Shown here: positions 24,706 through 35,370 of the stretch, piece after piece
How the letters are laid out: every line of letters starts with the position of its first letter
How positions within the stretch are numbered: position 1 is the first letter of the stretch
Origin: Diadema setosum
Taxonomy: Eukaryota > Echinodermata > Echinoidea > Diadematoida > Diadematidae
Direction of reading: 5' to 3'
Length of the DNA stretch: 64,000 bases
NCBI GenBank assembly: GCA_033980235.1
Contig: CM067065.1
Coordinates: 24,813,337-24,877,336, forward strand
The notes under the pieces: generated by a model
What the model was told of the DNA's origin: nothing
Seen by the model: only the letters and a program-made list of their open reading frames with translations
Databases searched by the model: none
Translations under genes and position numbers: made by a program

Positions 24706-25745
24706 GATGTATTAACCCATACTCGCCGATCTACGGGATTTCCCGTAGAAGCCGCGAACGCTGCAATCACCGAAGTACGGAAAATTCCGTAGTCGAGCTT
24801 GTCACTGAAATGACGTCATTTTTAACGTCATTTTTGCATTTGTAATTATGACATTTGTTTATATAAATACATGTTTTTGTGTGATATTTTGGTCACAAAT
24901 TGATATTATTTCTTCTGAAGTGATGCATTGATTGGGATGGATGTGGTATCTCATTTCAGTCTCTTGACATCAGTCAATGATATTTTTACATGGAAAATAC
25001 CCATTTGTCATAAACAGAGCAATTGCATTATATTTTTACTTCTCCAATTATTCCTACTTAGAATATCACAATATGCATATATCATATATCACTGTAAGGC
25101 AGCTGCTCTTGCTTTGAATATTTTGAAAATGATATTCAAACCTACATGCAAATGGAAGAAAATATTTTTGATTTATGAATAAAAATCAAATATGATATTT
25201 ATTAATCATATTTTCATAAATCATGTCTGACTTCTGTCGTCAACTGGTATATTTTTCTGATTGGTCGAAATGCATGGAAATTTTTATCATAATAAAATCA
25301 ATTTTATGATTTTTCTTTTGATACATAATTTGTCAACTTTCTTTTATTTTTGTGCCTTTGAAAGAGATGTAAAAATGTAAATGCTTTGAGTGCAAATATT
25401 TTTCTGTAGTGGCTCGGTACAAATGGCGTTTACATGGGTGCTTTTCGTTATTCCGAAGGTTCGCTATTCCGAAGGTTCGTTATTACGAAGATTCGTTAAT
25501 CCGAAACACACAAATTCCCTATACCTAGAGGTTCGTTAATCCGAAAATGAAAAAGGGTTCGTTAATCCGAACATTTTTTTTTTCTGCCATTATTCCGAAT
25601 GTTCGTTATGCCGGAGATTCGTTAATCCGAAAATGAAATTCGGAATAACGAACCTTCGGAATAACGAATCCCCGGACGTAAGAGCCTTCGGAATAACGAA
25701 AATTTTGAACGAGCTGTAACCATTTACATAGTATTAGGCAGTTAT
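24706..25745. mobile_element. ~1 kb insert interrupting LINE B
   Basis: The flanking LINE reads [10 protein letters not shown]...[10 protein letters not shown] on the right and LSLAFVLFADD on the left, which are neighbours in an intact reverse transcriptase. The intervening ~1 kb is therefore an insertion. It contains a short palindrome at 24,730-24,750 (TACGGGATTTCCCGTA) and, in its last third, the fold-back element at 25,442-25,702. No coding motif. Confidence 0.65.
25442..25702. repeat. Fold-back element built of TTCGTTAATCCGAA motifs
   Basis: The ends TTTTCGTTATTCCGAAGG and CCTTCGGAATAACGAAAA are perfect inverted copies. Inside, the motif TTCGTTA(A/T)(T)CCGAA recurs about ten times in direct and inverted orientation, so the single strand could fold on itself along much of its length. 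Confidence 0.85.
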
Positions 25746-26720
25746 AGGCGGATATGGGCTAATGATATCATTGACATAGAGAAGGAATAATAGTGGGCCC
25801 AGAATTGAGCCTTGAGGGACACCAAATTTGATTAAAAGGGGATCAGATTCAAAACCATTAAAGGTAACATAATCATTGTCTTCTATTTAATAGTTAGATA
25901 ATCTTTAAACCATAAAAGTGCTTGACCACGAATACCATGATGACTAAATTTGGAGAGGAGAATAGGATGGTAAAAAGTGTCGAATGCCTTACTGAAATCA
26001 CAAAATATACCTGCAACATATTCTTTATTTGCAAAAGCACTCGTAATCTTATCATACATTTGTATCAATGCTAAGTCAGTAGAATAATTCTTTCTGAAAC
26101 CATATTGATTTGGAATAAGTATTTCATACTTATACAAAATATAACTGCAACATATTCTTCATTTGCAAAAGCACTCGTAATCTTATTATACATTTGTATC
26201 AATGCTAAGTCAGTAGAATAATTCCTTCTGAAACCATATTGATTTGGAATAAGTATTTCATACTTATTGATGAATTTAAGAAGTCTATTATATACATTTT
26301 TTTCTACAATTTTGGATATACTAGACAAAGAAATGGGACGATAATTGCTAATTTCATGAGGATCATCTTTTTTATGAATAGGATTAACTTTTGCTATTTT
26401 CAGCAAATCTGGGAAATACCTTGTAACAAAGAAAAATTAAATATATGGGTTAACGGTTCTGCGAGTGGATAAACTATTTCTTTGAAAAGCGTCATACTTA
26501 TTTTATCAAAACCACAAGATTTAGAGTTATTTAAAGATTTGGTGATATTAATAATTTCACTGGGACTTGTTGGGTTGAAATAAAAATACTCTCGATTCTG
26601 GTCGGAGAGATAATCTGTAAAATGAGCAGAAGTATAATTGCTAGTTCTAGTTGCAAGTTCCGGACCGATGTTAACCAAAAATGATTCAAATGAGTTTGCA
26701 TACGCATGAGCACCAAATGT
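25746..26720 (-). pseudogene. LINE B, central reverse-transcriptase segment (minus strand)
   Basis: Reading the minus strand from 26,720: NSFESFLVNIGPELA, a FDKISMTLFKE block, then LKIAKVNPIHKKDD, NYRPISLSSISK, NQYGFR, STDLALIQMY, FSKAFDT, GIRGQALLWF and [10 protein letters not shown]. These are reverse-transcriptase palm/finger motifs in order, of the CR1/Jockey-like type. A 134 bp tandem duplication at 26,000-26,267 breaks the frame. Confidence 0.88.
26000..26267. repeat. 134 bp tandem duplication inside LINE B
   Basis: Units 26,000-26,133 and 26,134-26,267 start ACAAAATATA and end TTTCATACTTAT. I count four differences in 134 positions. The length is not a multiple of three, so it frameshifts the reverse transcriptase. 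Confidence 0.93.
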
Positions 26721-27764
26721 AAAAAAAAAAAAAAAAAAAAAAAAAACAATTGTTGGTGTGGTATACCGTCCTTTTTTCCCTTATAGAAAAGAGGTGCATA
26801 ATAAATTTTATGTTACACTTCGATTAATGCAAGCAAAAAAAAAATATTTAAATGAAAAATTTTATCAAGTGAAAAATGATATTAAATCAACATGGAAAAT
26901 TATTAATAATCTTTTAAAGGGTACAAGTAACACCAAAAGTGGTTTAATAGAAAGTCTTGAGATTGGGATTGAAAAAATAAATAACAAATAGTAAAGATAT
27001 AGCTCATTGTTTTAATGATTTTTTTTGTTAGTATTGGGGAGAAACTGCAGATCTGTAATGACAAGAAAAATGAAAATTCATATGATAAATATTTGAAATT
27101 TCCTAGTAAAAATAGTATATTTTTTAAGCCAATATCAAAAAAAAAAAAGAAGGAATAATAATGATTGTAGAGGAAATGAAAAGTAATGTAAGTTCAGGTG
27201 TAGATGGTATAGATATAAAAGTTATAAAGTTTGTAATTTCTGTTATATGTGAACCATTAAGTTTTCTTTTCAATGACTGTATGTTTGTTGTTTTTTTCCA
27301 TCAAAAATGAAAATTGCACGTGTAACATCTATTCATAAAAGGGGTAACCGTAATGACATTAATAATTATAGAATAATATCGGTGATAACTATATTTTCAA
27401 AGATATTCGAGAAATGTATATTTAATAGATTATTTGAGTTTATAGATAAACAAAGTATTTTGACAAAAAGTCAGTTTGGATTTAAAAGGGGTCATAAAAT
27501 AGCCACAGCAATATTAGATCTTGTGAAAAGAATAAATGATGCTATTGATAATAAAGAATATGCTGTAACAATACTTATTGACCTTACTAAGGCTTTTGAT
27601 GTTATAGATCATTTTATCTTATTACAAAAATTATAGTATTATGGTATACATGGCCCCAATTCAAACTTTTAAGTAGTTATCTTAAATGTCGTCAACAGCT
27701 AACTGTAGTTAATGAAACTTAATCTGGTGTTCCACAAGGATCGATTTTAGGCCCTCTTCTTTTT

Positions 27765-27766
<2 letters not shown>

Positions 27767-27804
<38 letters not shown>
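27767..27804. repeat. TA microsatellite inside LINE C
   Basis: About 19 TA units lie between codons for LLFL and NDLP, where reverse transcriptases have a YI or YIND motif. The TA run reads as repeated Y-I codons and looks like expansion of the original TATATA codons. Confidence 0.85.
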
Positions 27805-27807
<3 letters not shown>

Positions 27808-28094
27808 GATTTACCTTTATCAACTCAATATTTAAGTTATGTTTTATTTGCTGATGATACCAGTGTATTTTGTAAAGGCTCAGATCCATGTAATTTTTTT
27901 GATATTGTTAATAGAGAATTGTGTAATATTAGTGATTGGATGGAAGCCAATAAGTTGATTTTGAATATAGATAAAACTCATTATATATTTTTTTTTTGGT
28001 ATGCGAATTATAACAGACCACAATTTGCAATTGTATTTTAAGAATGTGAAAATAGATAGAGTTGTAAGCACAACATTCTTAGGAGTAATTATAG

Positions 28095-28697
28095 ATGAAA
28101 AGATTATCTTGGAATTATCATATTGATTACATAGCCAGTATTATATCAACAAATATACGGGTTTTGTATAAATTACAGTATCTTCCTAGAAATGTCCTTA
28201 AAATGTTATACCATGCTTTGATTTCACCACATATTAATTACTGCAATATCGTATGGGGATTCCCTTTTAATAAGAATATTGATCGAATACATAGATTACA
28301 AAAACGGGGAGTGCGTTTACTAACCAATTCAACATATGCTTTCCCCAGTTTACCTCTGTTTTTAGAAACTAAAATATTACCCATTCAAGATTTAATTTCA
28401 TTAGAGTCTGCAATATTCATGTTTAAACTTAATAATAGTTTTCTCCCTGATGTATTCTCTGATTATTTTACCCTCAATAGTTCAATTCATGATTATAATA
28501 CCAGAAATGCTCAGAGCATTCATCCCCGATTAAATCGCACATCTTGTACGCAGTCATCAATATTTTACAAATGTACTATTTTATGGAATAATTTGAATAT
28601 AGTTTTCAGGATCAGTAAGACCGTAAGACAATTTAAAGTATTATACAAACAACATTTTTTTTTGAGGCAATTAAGTTACAAGTTGACGAATAGTTAA
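28095..28697 (+). pseudogene. LINE C reverse transcriptase C-terminal frame
   Basis: A 200-codon open frame, the longest uninterrupted one in the window. It carries WNYHIDYIAS, LYHALISPHINYCNIVWG and IHRLQKRGVRLLT, the usual thumb and C-terminal blocks of CR1/Jockey-type LINE ORF2. It ends at a TAG at 28,695 and is preceded by frameshifted reverse-transcriptase sequence, so it is a remnant of ORF2 and not an independent gene. Confidence 0.85.
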
Positions 28698-29026
28698 ATA
28701 TGGAGTTTTCTTTTTTTCTTCTCTACTTTCATGTCTACACTTATCCTTTTTTTTAATTGATTCAAGTTGTAAATGTTATCGTATTTTGCATTCATGTTTG
28801 TTTCAATTCAGTTACAAACAAATGATTAGAAATTATTACATATATTTACATCACGATATTTCTTAAGGGATCATTTTCAATAAGCCTACTTCGTGCTTCT
28901 CATGATTCCGCCACTATCATTTTTGACACCATGTATATTGTTTGTTTGTCTGTGTGTATGTTTTTAATGCAAAGTTTGTAAACCAATTATGAAAGTGGAA
29001 ATATATGAAATGAAATGAAATGAAAT

Positions 29027-29335
29027 ATGTATTGGAATCATTTATTTTGATGCCATTTAATGTGATATCATCCGTTGGTGGAGAATCGGGCTTTTTACCT
29101 AGGACCTCTTTAATGATGTTCCATGTTGCATTGATATTCGAAGACACCTTTTTTTATTGTTGTTATTGGATGTGGGGGGGGGGCAATAATGTTTAAATCC
29201 CCCAAAATGAAGATATGTTTACATTTATTACCTATCTTATGGGTATATGAATTCAATTCATCACGAAATAATTCACAGTTCAGATCAGGGTTTCGATAAA
29301 ATAAACCTGTACATATCTACTTAGCCGGAACTTTG
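29027..29335 (-). pseudogene. LINE B, 5' segment with endonuclease remnant (minus strand)
   Basis: From ~29,335 downward the minus strand reads PDLNCELFRDEL, then IFILGDLNI, the GDxN motif of the APE-type endonuclease of non-LTR elements. After a gap it reads ATWNIIKEVLGKKPDSPP and LNGIKINDSNT, which leads directly into the NSFESFLVNIGP segment at 26,720 once LINE C is removed. A run of ten C/G lies at ~29,175-29,184. Confidence 0.8.
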
Positions 29336-29675
29336 CTGTACCCTTGGAAACTCACTGGCACCATCACAGCGAATTCACTTTTTCTCCACATCACCAACCA
29401 ATCTCTGCCTGGTACTATGGAATCGTGGCCGGATTCACGACGCAATCTGACTTAACGCTAAGTTCAGAGGACATCAAGACTATGTTGTTTGGTTCCGCAC
29501 ACCACTACGATACTGGAAAACAAACGCTAAATGTTCATTCAATAAAAGGCAACTTAGATCATTGTAATCACTGTGCATAACTTGTGCTTTCTTCTTGATA
29601 TGTATGCCAGTCCTGGAAGAGGATGGAAAAGCGAGGTATGAACAATGTTTGTCATCATGGTTTTCATGAAGTCTT
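29336..29675. other. No recognised gene; open frame of unknown status
   Basis: An ATG-initiated frame of 78 codons lies at 29,344-29,580 (+). It has no splice-site context, signal peptide or recognisable motif. Its base composition (~44% GC) is above the surroundings, so an exon is possible, but I cannot support one. Confidence 0.35.
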
Positions 29676-30067
29676 AAGGGATCGTATAGTTTTGGTTAAG
29701 ACTTAACTTCAGGTTTTAGTCATTTTTTGGTGAAATAGTGAGAAACCTCTTATGAAATGTGAAAGAGCATGTTATTCCGAGAGGGATTCAATGTTGATTC
29801 GATGAAAATTCGTTTTGAAATGGCCAAGATATCCAAAACAGAGTGAATCTAATAAAGTGTGGGACCCACAACATGTTTACGATCACTTACGATCACTTTG
29901 TTTTACTTTTTTTGGGATGTTTCAGCTAATCCAAACCAGATTTTTATCAAATAAACTTTGATTTCCTCTTAAAATGGTGTGCTCTGTACTATTTCACAGT
30001 GTTTCCTTGATATCTCGCTAAAGAGTTCAAGCCTTATTTCATCTCTACCAATTCTGTACCATTCCTT
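29676..30067. mobile_element. Inverted-repeat element, family 3, copy 1
   Basis: Left end AAGGGATCGTATAGTTTTGG; right end ...AATTCTGTACCATTCCTT, an imperfect complement. The interior contains GATATCCAAAACAGAG and its approximate complement. It matches copies at 40,145-40,482, 53,215-53,395 (half) and 56,302-56,702. Confidence 0.78.
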
Positions 30068-30441
30068 AAATATCCAGTGTTAACGATGTCAGTTGCAAGT
30101 CAATTCCAAGAGGAGGTCTGCATTGACATTTGTCTGCACATGCTCAGATTTTAACTGTGAAATGGTTTCTTTGCTGCTCCTCACACATGCTCCCCCCCCC
30201 CCAAAAAAAAAAGAAGAAAAAGGTGAATGATGTCCAAACTACACATGCGTAAGCAGTGAAAGGAGTACGACACCCTCAAGCCTAGTCTAGATCTTGGACT
30301 CTTTTGTGATATTTCTAATTGAGCTGCTAAACCTGTAGGCATCAATTTAGGTCATGTCACAATCCCAAGAAACGTAGTTAAAGAATCCAGATCAACTGCG
30401 CTCTGCCGATGTCTTTCTCAGAATTTGGAGGGACTGTACAT

Positions 30442-30540
30442 CTCTCAGTCAACCCCAGAGGTTGAAAGTTTATGCCCTTATAATTCAAATCATGTGAATT
30501 ACAAGTGCATAAACTTTCTATCTCTGGAGTTGACTGAGAG
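30442..30540. repeat. 99 bp near-perfect hairpin
   Basis: The arm CTCTCAGTCAAC...GAAAGTTTATGC pairs with GCATAAACTTTC...GTTGACTGAGAG over ~46 nt with a few mismatches, leaving a loop of ~7 nt around AATCATG. It could be a miRNA-type or other hairpin RNA precursor, or a minimal fold-back transposon; sequence alone does not decide. Confidence 0.75.
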
Positions 30541-31501
30541 CAATATCAGTCTAGATCGTTTTCTTTCTTTCTTTCATTTGTGTGTGTTTGAGCGTGGGTG
30601 TGTGTGTGTTTGTGTGCGTGCAGTTCTTGGGATTGCGCCATCACTTGACTTGACGAGTAGAAGTTTAGCGTCTTGAATAAAGATACAGTCAACCTTGCTT
30701 AAGTAGACATCGCATAAGTTGAATAATTGCCTTTAAAGTGAAATGTCTTTTCAAATCCTCCTCTCTTAATATACTATATTCATTTATTTTTTTAATAAAA
30801 TGTACCTCATAAGTCAAAGCTCTTTCTTCAGTCCAAATATATTTTGTCTTTGGCAAGGTTTACAATTATATCATAAGAAGAGTCGAAAATCTAGACTAGC
30901 TCAACCCTGGGCTGAGTGCTATTAGTTGAATCATGGGATTGGGAAAGTTGATTTCTTGTTTGCATTGCATATACACTCACTGCACAGGTCAGATTATTGG
31001 CAAAGGCTTTTTTTATAAGGAAATCAAGATGGACTAATGCTGCTTTGTGATGTGGATTGCAGTTGCTACTCATTTGTGTGAGTGTGTCTCTCTCTGTGTG
31101 TGTGTTAGAGTGGCCTGTGTGTGTGTGTTGTGTGTGTGTGTGTGTTCGTGTGTGTGTGTGTGAGGGTGGTCTGTGAGTGTGTGCACACGTTGGTAGTTAC
31201 ACGTACTAATGTCTGGTTTCACATTGTGAAGCAAATAGTGATTTCGAAAAGTAATGAGTTCTTTATAGCATGCAATTTAATTGATAGAAACAGCAAAGCA
31301 TCAATGCGTATTAAGTTCTTAAAACATACCTGTTATAGTCAAATATAAAGCTGGACAGAGCTCACAAACCCTCATTAAACAAGAATGGGGAACTACTCGG
31401 CCCAAAGCAATAATAATGGCAACCCTTGGAGCTCAGTCACCCAAGGATTACAGAAACATTAGCTTATACCTACAACTGATAACAGACATACAAAATGCAA
31501 T
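30541..31501. other. Non-coding stretch with GT microsatellites
   Basis: GT-rich runs lie at 30,578-30,622 and 31,076-31,185. No gene or element boundary is recognised. Confidence 0.6.
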
Positions 31502-32214
31502 GGGGCCTCTGAGGACCCCCCACCCCCCCCCCTCGACGTTCCGCGCGATGTATCGCAATCGCAAAAAGCTATCGCCGCGACGTTTCATGACTTTTTTCTT
31601 TCGAGTCTCGCGCATCTTTTGACACAAAATTTGCGACGCCCGGGTGCGCGGTTCCGAAGTTACGCATAAATATGTACATGCATGTCAGACCAAAAATTGC
31701 TCAAAAAACGTGAATTCGTGTACAATTTCAATGCAAACTGCGCTTACAGGCAAATTTCATAAAAGCATGATTATTTTGGTGTTTTATCGATTAAGATCAA
31801 TGAATAACATATTTTCGTGTTTGGAGCGATGTCGCGGACAAATTTCATCGAAAAAACAATGAAAAACATAAAGTCGAAAAAACAAAGAATACATAAGAAA
31901 TTCAAAAAACAATAAAATACTTCAGAATTTTTTTCTGATATTACATTTTTTTATTGCATTTGCTAAGCACACTAAAAAGAATATTTACACAAAAAATGCG
32001 CCTGTTTTGAGCTTTATTTTGTGATCTATACCATATAGTCTGATTTCATGCATCATTATGCATAAATTAGCATAATTTAGCATAAACGATAATTTTTAAA
32101 AAAAAAATTAACTTCAAGATATTTTAGATTACATCATAGGCAATGTGTGTGCCAATTTTCGTCGCGATCGCGCCGTCGACGGCCGAGATCTGGAGGGGGG
32201 CCTTGGAGGCCCCT
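31502..32214. mobile_element. Inverted-repeat element with GC-rich ends
   Basis: The left end GGGGCCTCTGAGGACCCCCC and right end GGGGGGCCTTGGAGGCCCC are imperfect complements. The next ~40 bp inside each end also pair loosely (CGATGTATCGCAATCGC versus GTCGCGATCGCGCCG). The AT-rich interior has no convincing coding sequence. A target duplication is not clear. Confidence 0.65.
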
Positions 32215-32716
32215 CCCCCCCCCCCCCCGGCTCTATCAACTACCTAAATAGTGTTTCTTATCTAATTGCCAACGGGAAACTGGGTTTAAGTGCCGATGTT
32301 TTGCTAACTAAAGTTCTTTCCAGGGATCCCAGGTGGAAGGTGGGTTCCACCTCCCTGTTCATTCTTACGAAGTTCCTTGTGTATGCTGACATCTACAATA
32401 AAAAAAAAAAACAAGCAAAGAAACAAACAAAAACATAACAAAAGAAAAAAAAAACGATTTTATCGACACGGTTTCTTGGTTTCAACTGGGGAGAATCCTA
32501 ATTATTGAAATGGACATGATGCTGAATAGGCAGAAATGATACAAACGGAGAGATATAATATTATAAAGTCTATACACCTGTATATAAACCAATTTTATGA
32601 TTATATAGAGGTATTTGAGGAAGTAGGGACGAAAAGAAATGCATTGCACATGTATAATTATACATGGCAAAGAGGTCAACGTTCGTTGCCCTTGATTAGA
32701 CAATTGGAGACATGTC

Positions 32717-33211
32717 CTGAATATAAGAACGACCCAAGTCCAATTTTTGGTAAAATTTAGTTTGACGTTGGAATCATTGTAGCTTATGCATGGACTCATC
32801 TTGTGTATAATATTTTGATGATAAATCCTAATTACCCTCGGAAGTGCCTGAAATAAATGATTTAAATCTTGTATGAATGTAAGAATGAAGGACTTGGGTC
32901 ATTCTTACATTCATATTATAGCGCCCTCTCTCGTCCTCTCATCTCTATAGCAGAATAATACCGTATATGAATGAAAGAACGATCCAAGTCCATATGATTC
33001 AAAGAACGACCCAAGTCCATCACACAAAATGGCCTCTCCACAATTAATGTAAATGTTAATTGTCATAATAATATATGTTCTAATTTGAATATACGTTGTT
33101 GCCTTCCCATCACAGTTAAATAGAATATTATTGGACAAATAAAAAAGATATGAAGTTTTTGAAGTTTACTCAAAATGGTCTTCCATGGACTTGGGTCGTT
33201 CTTATATTCAG
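32717..33211. mobile_element. Inverted-repeat element, family 2, copy 2
   Basis: Perfect 26 bp terminal inverted repeats, left beginning CTGAATATAAGAACGACCC and right ending GGGTCGTTCTTATATTCAG. Length 495 bp. The end motif also recurs internally near 32,890 and 32,990. It lies in the opposite orientation to copy 1 at 23,319. Confidence 0.9.
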
Positions 33212-33262
33212 ATACTCAATTTCACTCGAACAACATCAACAACAACACACACATAAAACAAA

Positions 33263-33295
<33 letters not shown>

Positions 33296-33964
33296 GCCGT
33301 CACGCACGTCAACGCGTGATCACGAAAGGTGTACAAATTACGAGGAAATGTCGTTTGTCAGGCCCTAATACTAATGAAGTAATTGTCGGTTTGCGGGCAC
33401 CTTCAGCAGCCACAATAGACTGAAACTGATGACAAATGCAGTAAAATTGATGATGAAAAATGATAATTTCGCGAATGGTAACCTGCCTTTCATTTTCTCT
33501 GCGTAATTTCTTCTCGTTGCTTCCGTTTGGCTTTTTGATAATTGCTTCATCTTCCGTATCGTCAGATCTCAGCCGCTACCGATTTTGTTCAATGGGGGAG
33601 AAAATTACAGTCTCATGCCTTAACTCATTATCAATGTATCCATTTGATTTTTTTTTTTCGTTTCTTTTAAATACCATGTTCTCTAGGCGCGAATGATAAA
33701 TCTTGGAACTAAATGATCAAAGCGTTCGCTCCCTTTGCAGATCTATATAGCGGAAAATTGCGGGATAACCTACATAATTCAACAAAATAGATCGAGTGTT
33801 AATTGACTGTTTGCAGCTCTAGTTATTAACTTTGTTTGCAGGCTGCTTCCCCACTCGGCTTCTGTACAGAAAAGTCTCTCTCCCTCAGGCCTCCCCCGCC
33901 ATGTCTTTGTGCGTACAAAAGGAGAGAAAAAGAAACGTGTGAAAAAAAGAAACATTTGAAACAT
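33212..33964. other. Non-coding stretch with CA microsatellite
   Basis: CA repeats at 33,266-33,295. On the minus strand around 33,450-33,590 a charged frame (SDDTEDEAIIKKPNGSNEKK) looks mildly coding-like but has no start, splice context or known motif. Confidence 0.5.
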
Positions 33965-34064
33965 ACGTTTCAATTTTCACTCCAATTTCACTCGAAATTC
34001 ACTCTTTTTTTTTGTATTCACTCTTTTTAGAGTGAAAATTTTCACTCGATTTTTTTTTAGAGAG
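33965..34064. repeat. Half copy of the TTTTCACTC fold-back element
   Basis: The run TTTCACTC..ATTCACTC, then TTTTTTTGTATTCACTC and GAGTGAAAATTTTCACTC, ending TTTTTTAGAGAGG, matches the right half of the element at 35,567-35,850. Confidence 0.75.
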
Positions 34065-34557
34065 GACATTTGGCCTAAAATGAAAAATTGGAGTAAAATA
34101 TTTAAATTTCAAGAGTTTATTTTGTCTGAATATTATGAGTTTCACTGCAAAATTACCTGTTGAAGTGCCCTGTTTAAAACCAAAGGCATGCATTTATATT
34201 AGAGTCACAAAAGACATTGTCAAGAACCCCTAAAATGTTTCAGTGTGTGCTATAAACAATTGTAAAGTATGTTTCCAATGTTTCCAGATTTAAATATTAA
34301 TCACTCGAAAGTGGAGATGCATTGGAAAGTGCATTAAAAAGGAATGATACATAGCTAAACAACATTGCAAAGTGTGAGTGCACAAGCTGGTCAGCATTTA
34401 ACTGTTTAGCATATTAAAGTTTACATCATTAAGGTATATCAGGCATAAGAGTGAAAATGTGAAATAAATCACAGCGAGCCTATGAAGTTTAAAATGCAAA
34501 CACCAGCACTGCTTTATGATTGATAATGCATGATCATCACGAGTTTCATTTATGAAC

Positions 34558-34660
34558 AAACCATGCATTATTGTTGCTTAAAACGTACAGATTTCTTGGC
34601 ACATTATTCAATGATGTGCCAAGAAATCTGTAAGTTTTAAGCAACAATAATGCCTGGTTT
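34558..34660. repeat. 103 bp near-perfect hairpin
   Basis: The arm AAACCATGCATTATTGTTGC...GATTTCTTGGCAC pairs with GTGCCAAGAAATC...GCAACAATAATG..TGGTTT over ~47 nt with only two or three mismatches; the loop is ~9 nt (TATTCAATG). It stands alone, with no neighbouring copies. Confidence 0.85.
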
Positions 34661-35370
34661 CGGTAATAGTCACAAAAATACAGAATTATGAACAATTTAA
34701 GAGTGTTCTTGTAAATAGACAGCTTTCTCACGGTTTTAGATTGAGAGTATAACTGACCTATGACACACTAGTCTATAAATATAAAGACAACAAGGATAAG
34801 CACAAAAAGGCGCACCTTTCATAATTTGGATAACCCCCCCTTTTTTTTCTGTGGAAAGAGGCAATGAAAGGCATGGAAATGTCAGAAGAACAAATTGCAA
34901 TTCTTCTATTTCCATTACATAGAATAAAAGTTCGGTGCAATATAAAATGTTTTCAATGTATATTACATCATTGTAAAAGCAACTGTAAACTCACAATCTG
35001 GTATTTTTCTGCAAGAGGCAACTTTCAATAAAGGTATTCTGGGTAAGAGCCAGTGTAGGAGAGAATAAATCAAAAGTGGCGAGTTGTATTAAAGTGAAAT
35101 GATATAAAAGTTGATATAGAGCGTTAGTATAACGCTTTTTTCTATTTTCTTGGTTAAACTTCATATTTTCATTAATATCTCAGAAGAGTTAGATTGGGTA
35201 GAAATTTGTATGGATGATTTTCGGTACATAAACAAGGAAATTTACATACATTTCATCCTTTCAATTTGTTATCTATACAAGCCAACACTTTTATCCAGTA
35301 CCTTTTTATATAAAGCATACATAAGTATATATCATTAGCAAATTTTTAAATTTGTGAATCTATTTCAGTG
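34661..35370. other. No feature recognised
   Basis: AT-rich sequence with short open frames on both strands, none coding-like. Contains a C8T8 run at 34,834. Confidence 0.5.

Larger units (their letters stand above)
26721..29026 (+). mobile_element. LINE C, plus strand, inserted into LINE B
   Basis: A 5'-truncated non-LTR element. It opens with a run of 26 A (26,721-26,746). Then come MQAKKKYLNEKFYQ and STWKIINNLL (26,830-26,930), reverse-transcriptase motifs KIARVTSIHKRG, SQFGFKRGH and LTKAFDVIDH (27,307-27,620), FADDTSVF near 27,850, EANKLILNIDKT near 27,945 and a 200-codon C-terminal frame (28,095-28,697). It ends in TGAAA repeats at ~29,003-29,026. The two LINE B pieces meet at its ends with a short ACA/TGT duplication. 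Several frameshifts make it non-functional. Confidence 0.85.

Noticed and set aside
31121..31348. Frames encoding Cys/Val-rich proteins (also at 38,583-38,898)
   Set aside because: They are translations of GT microsatellites.
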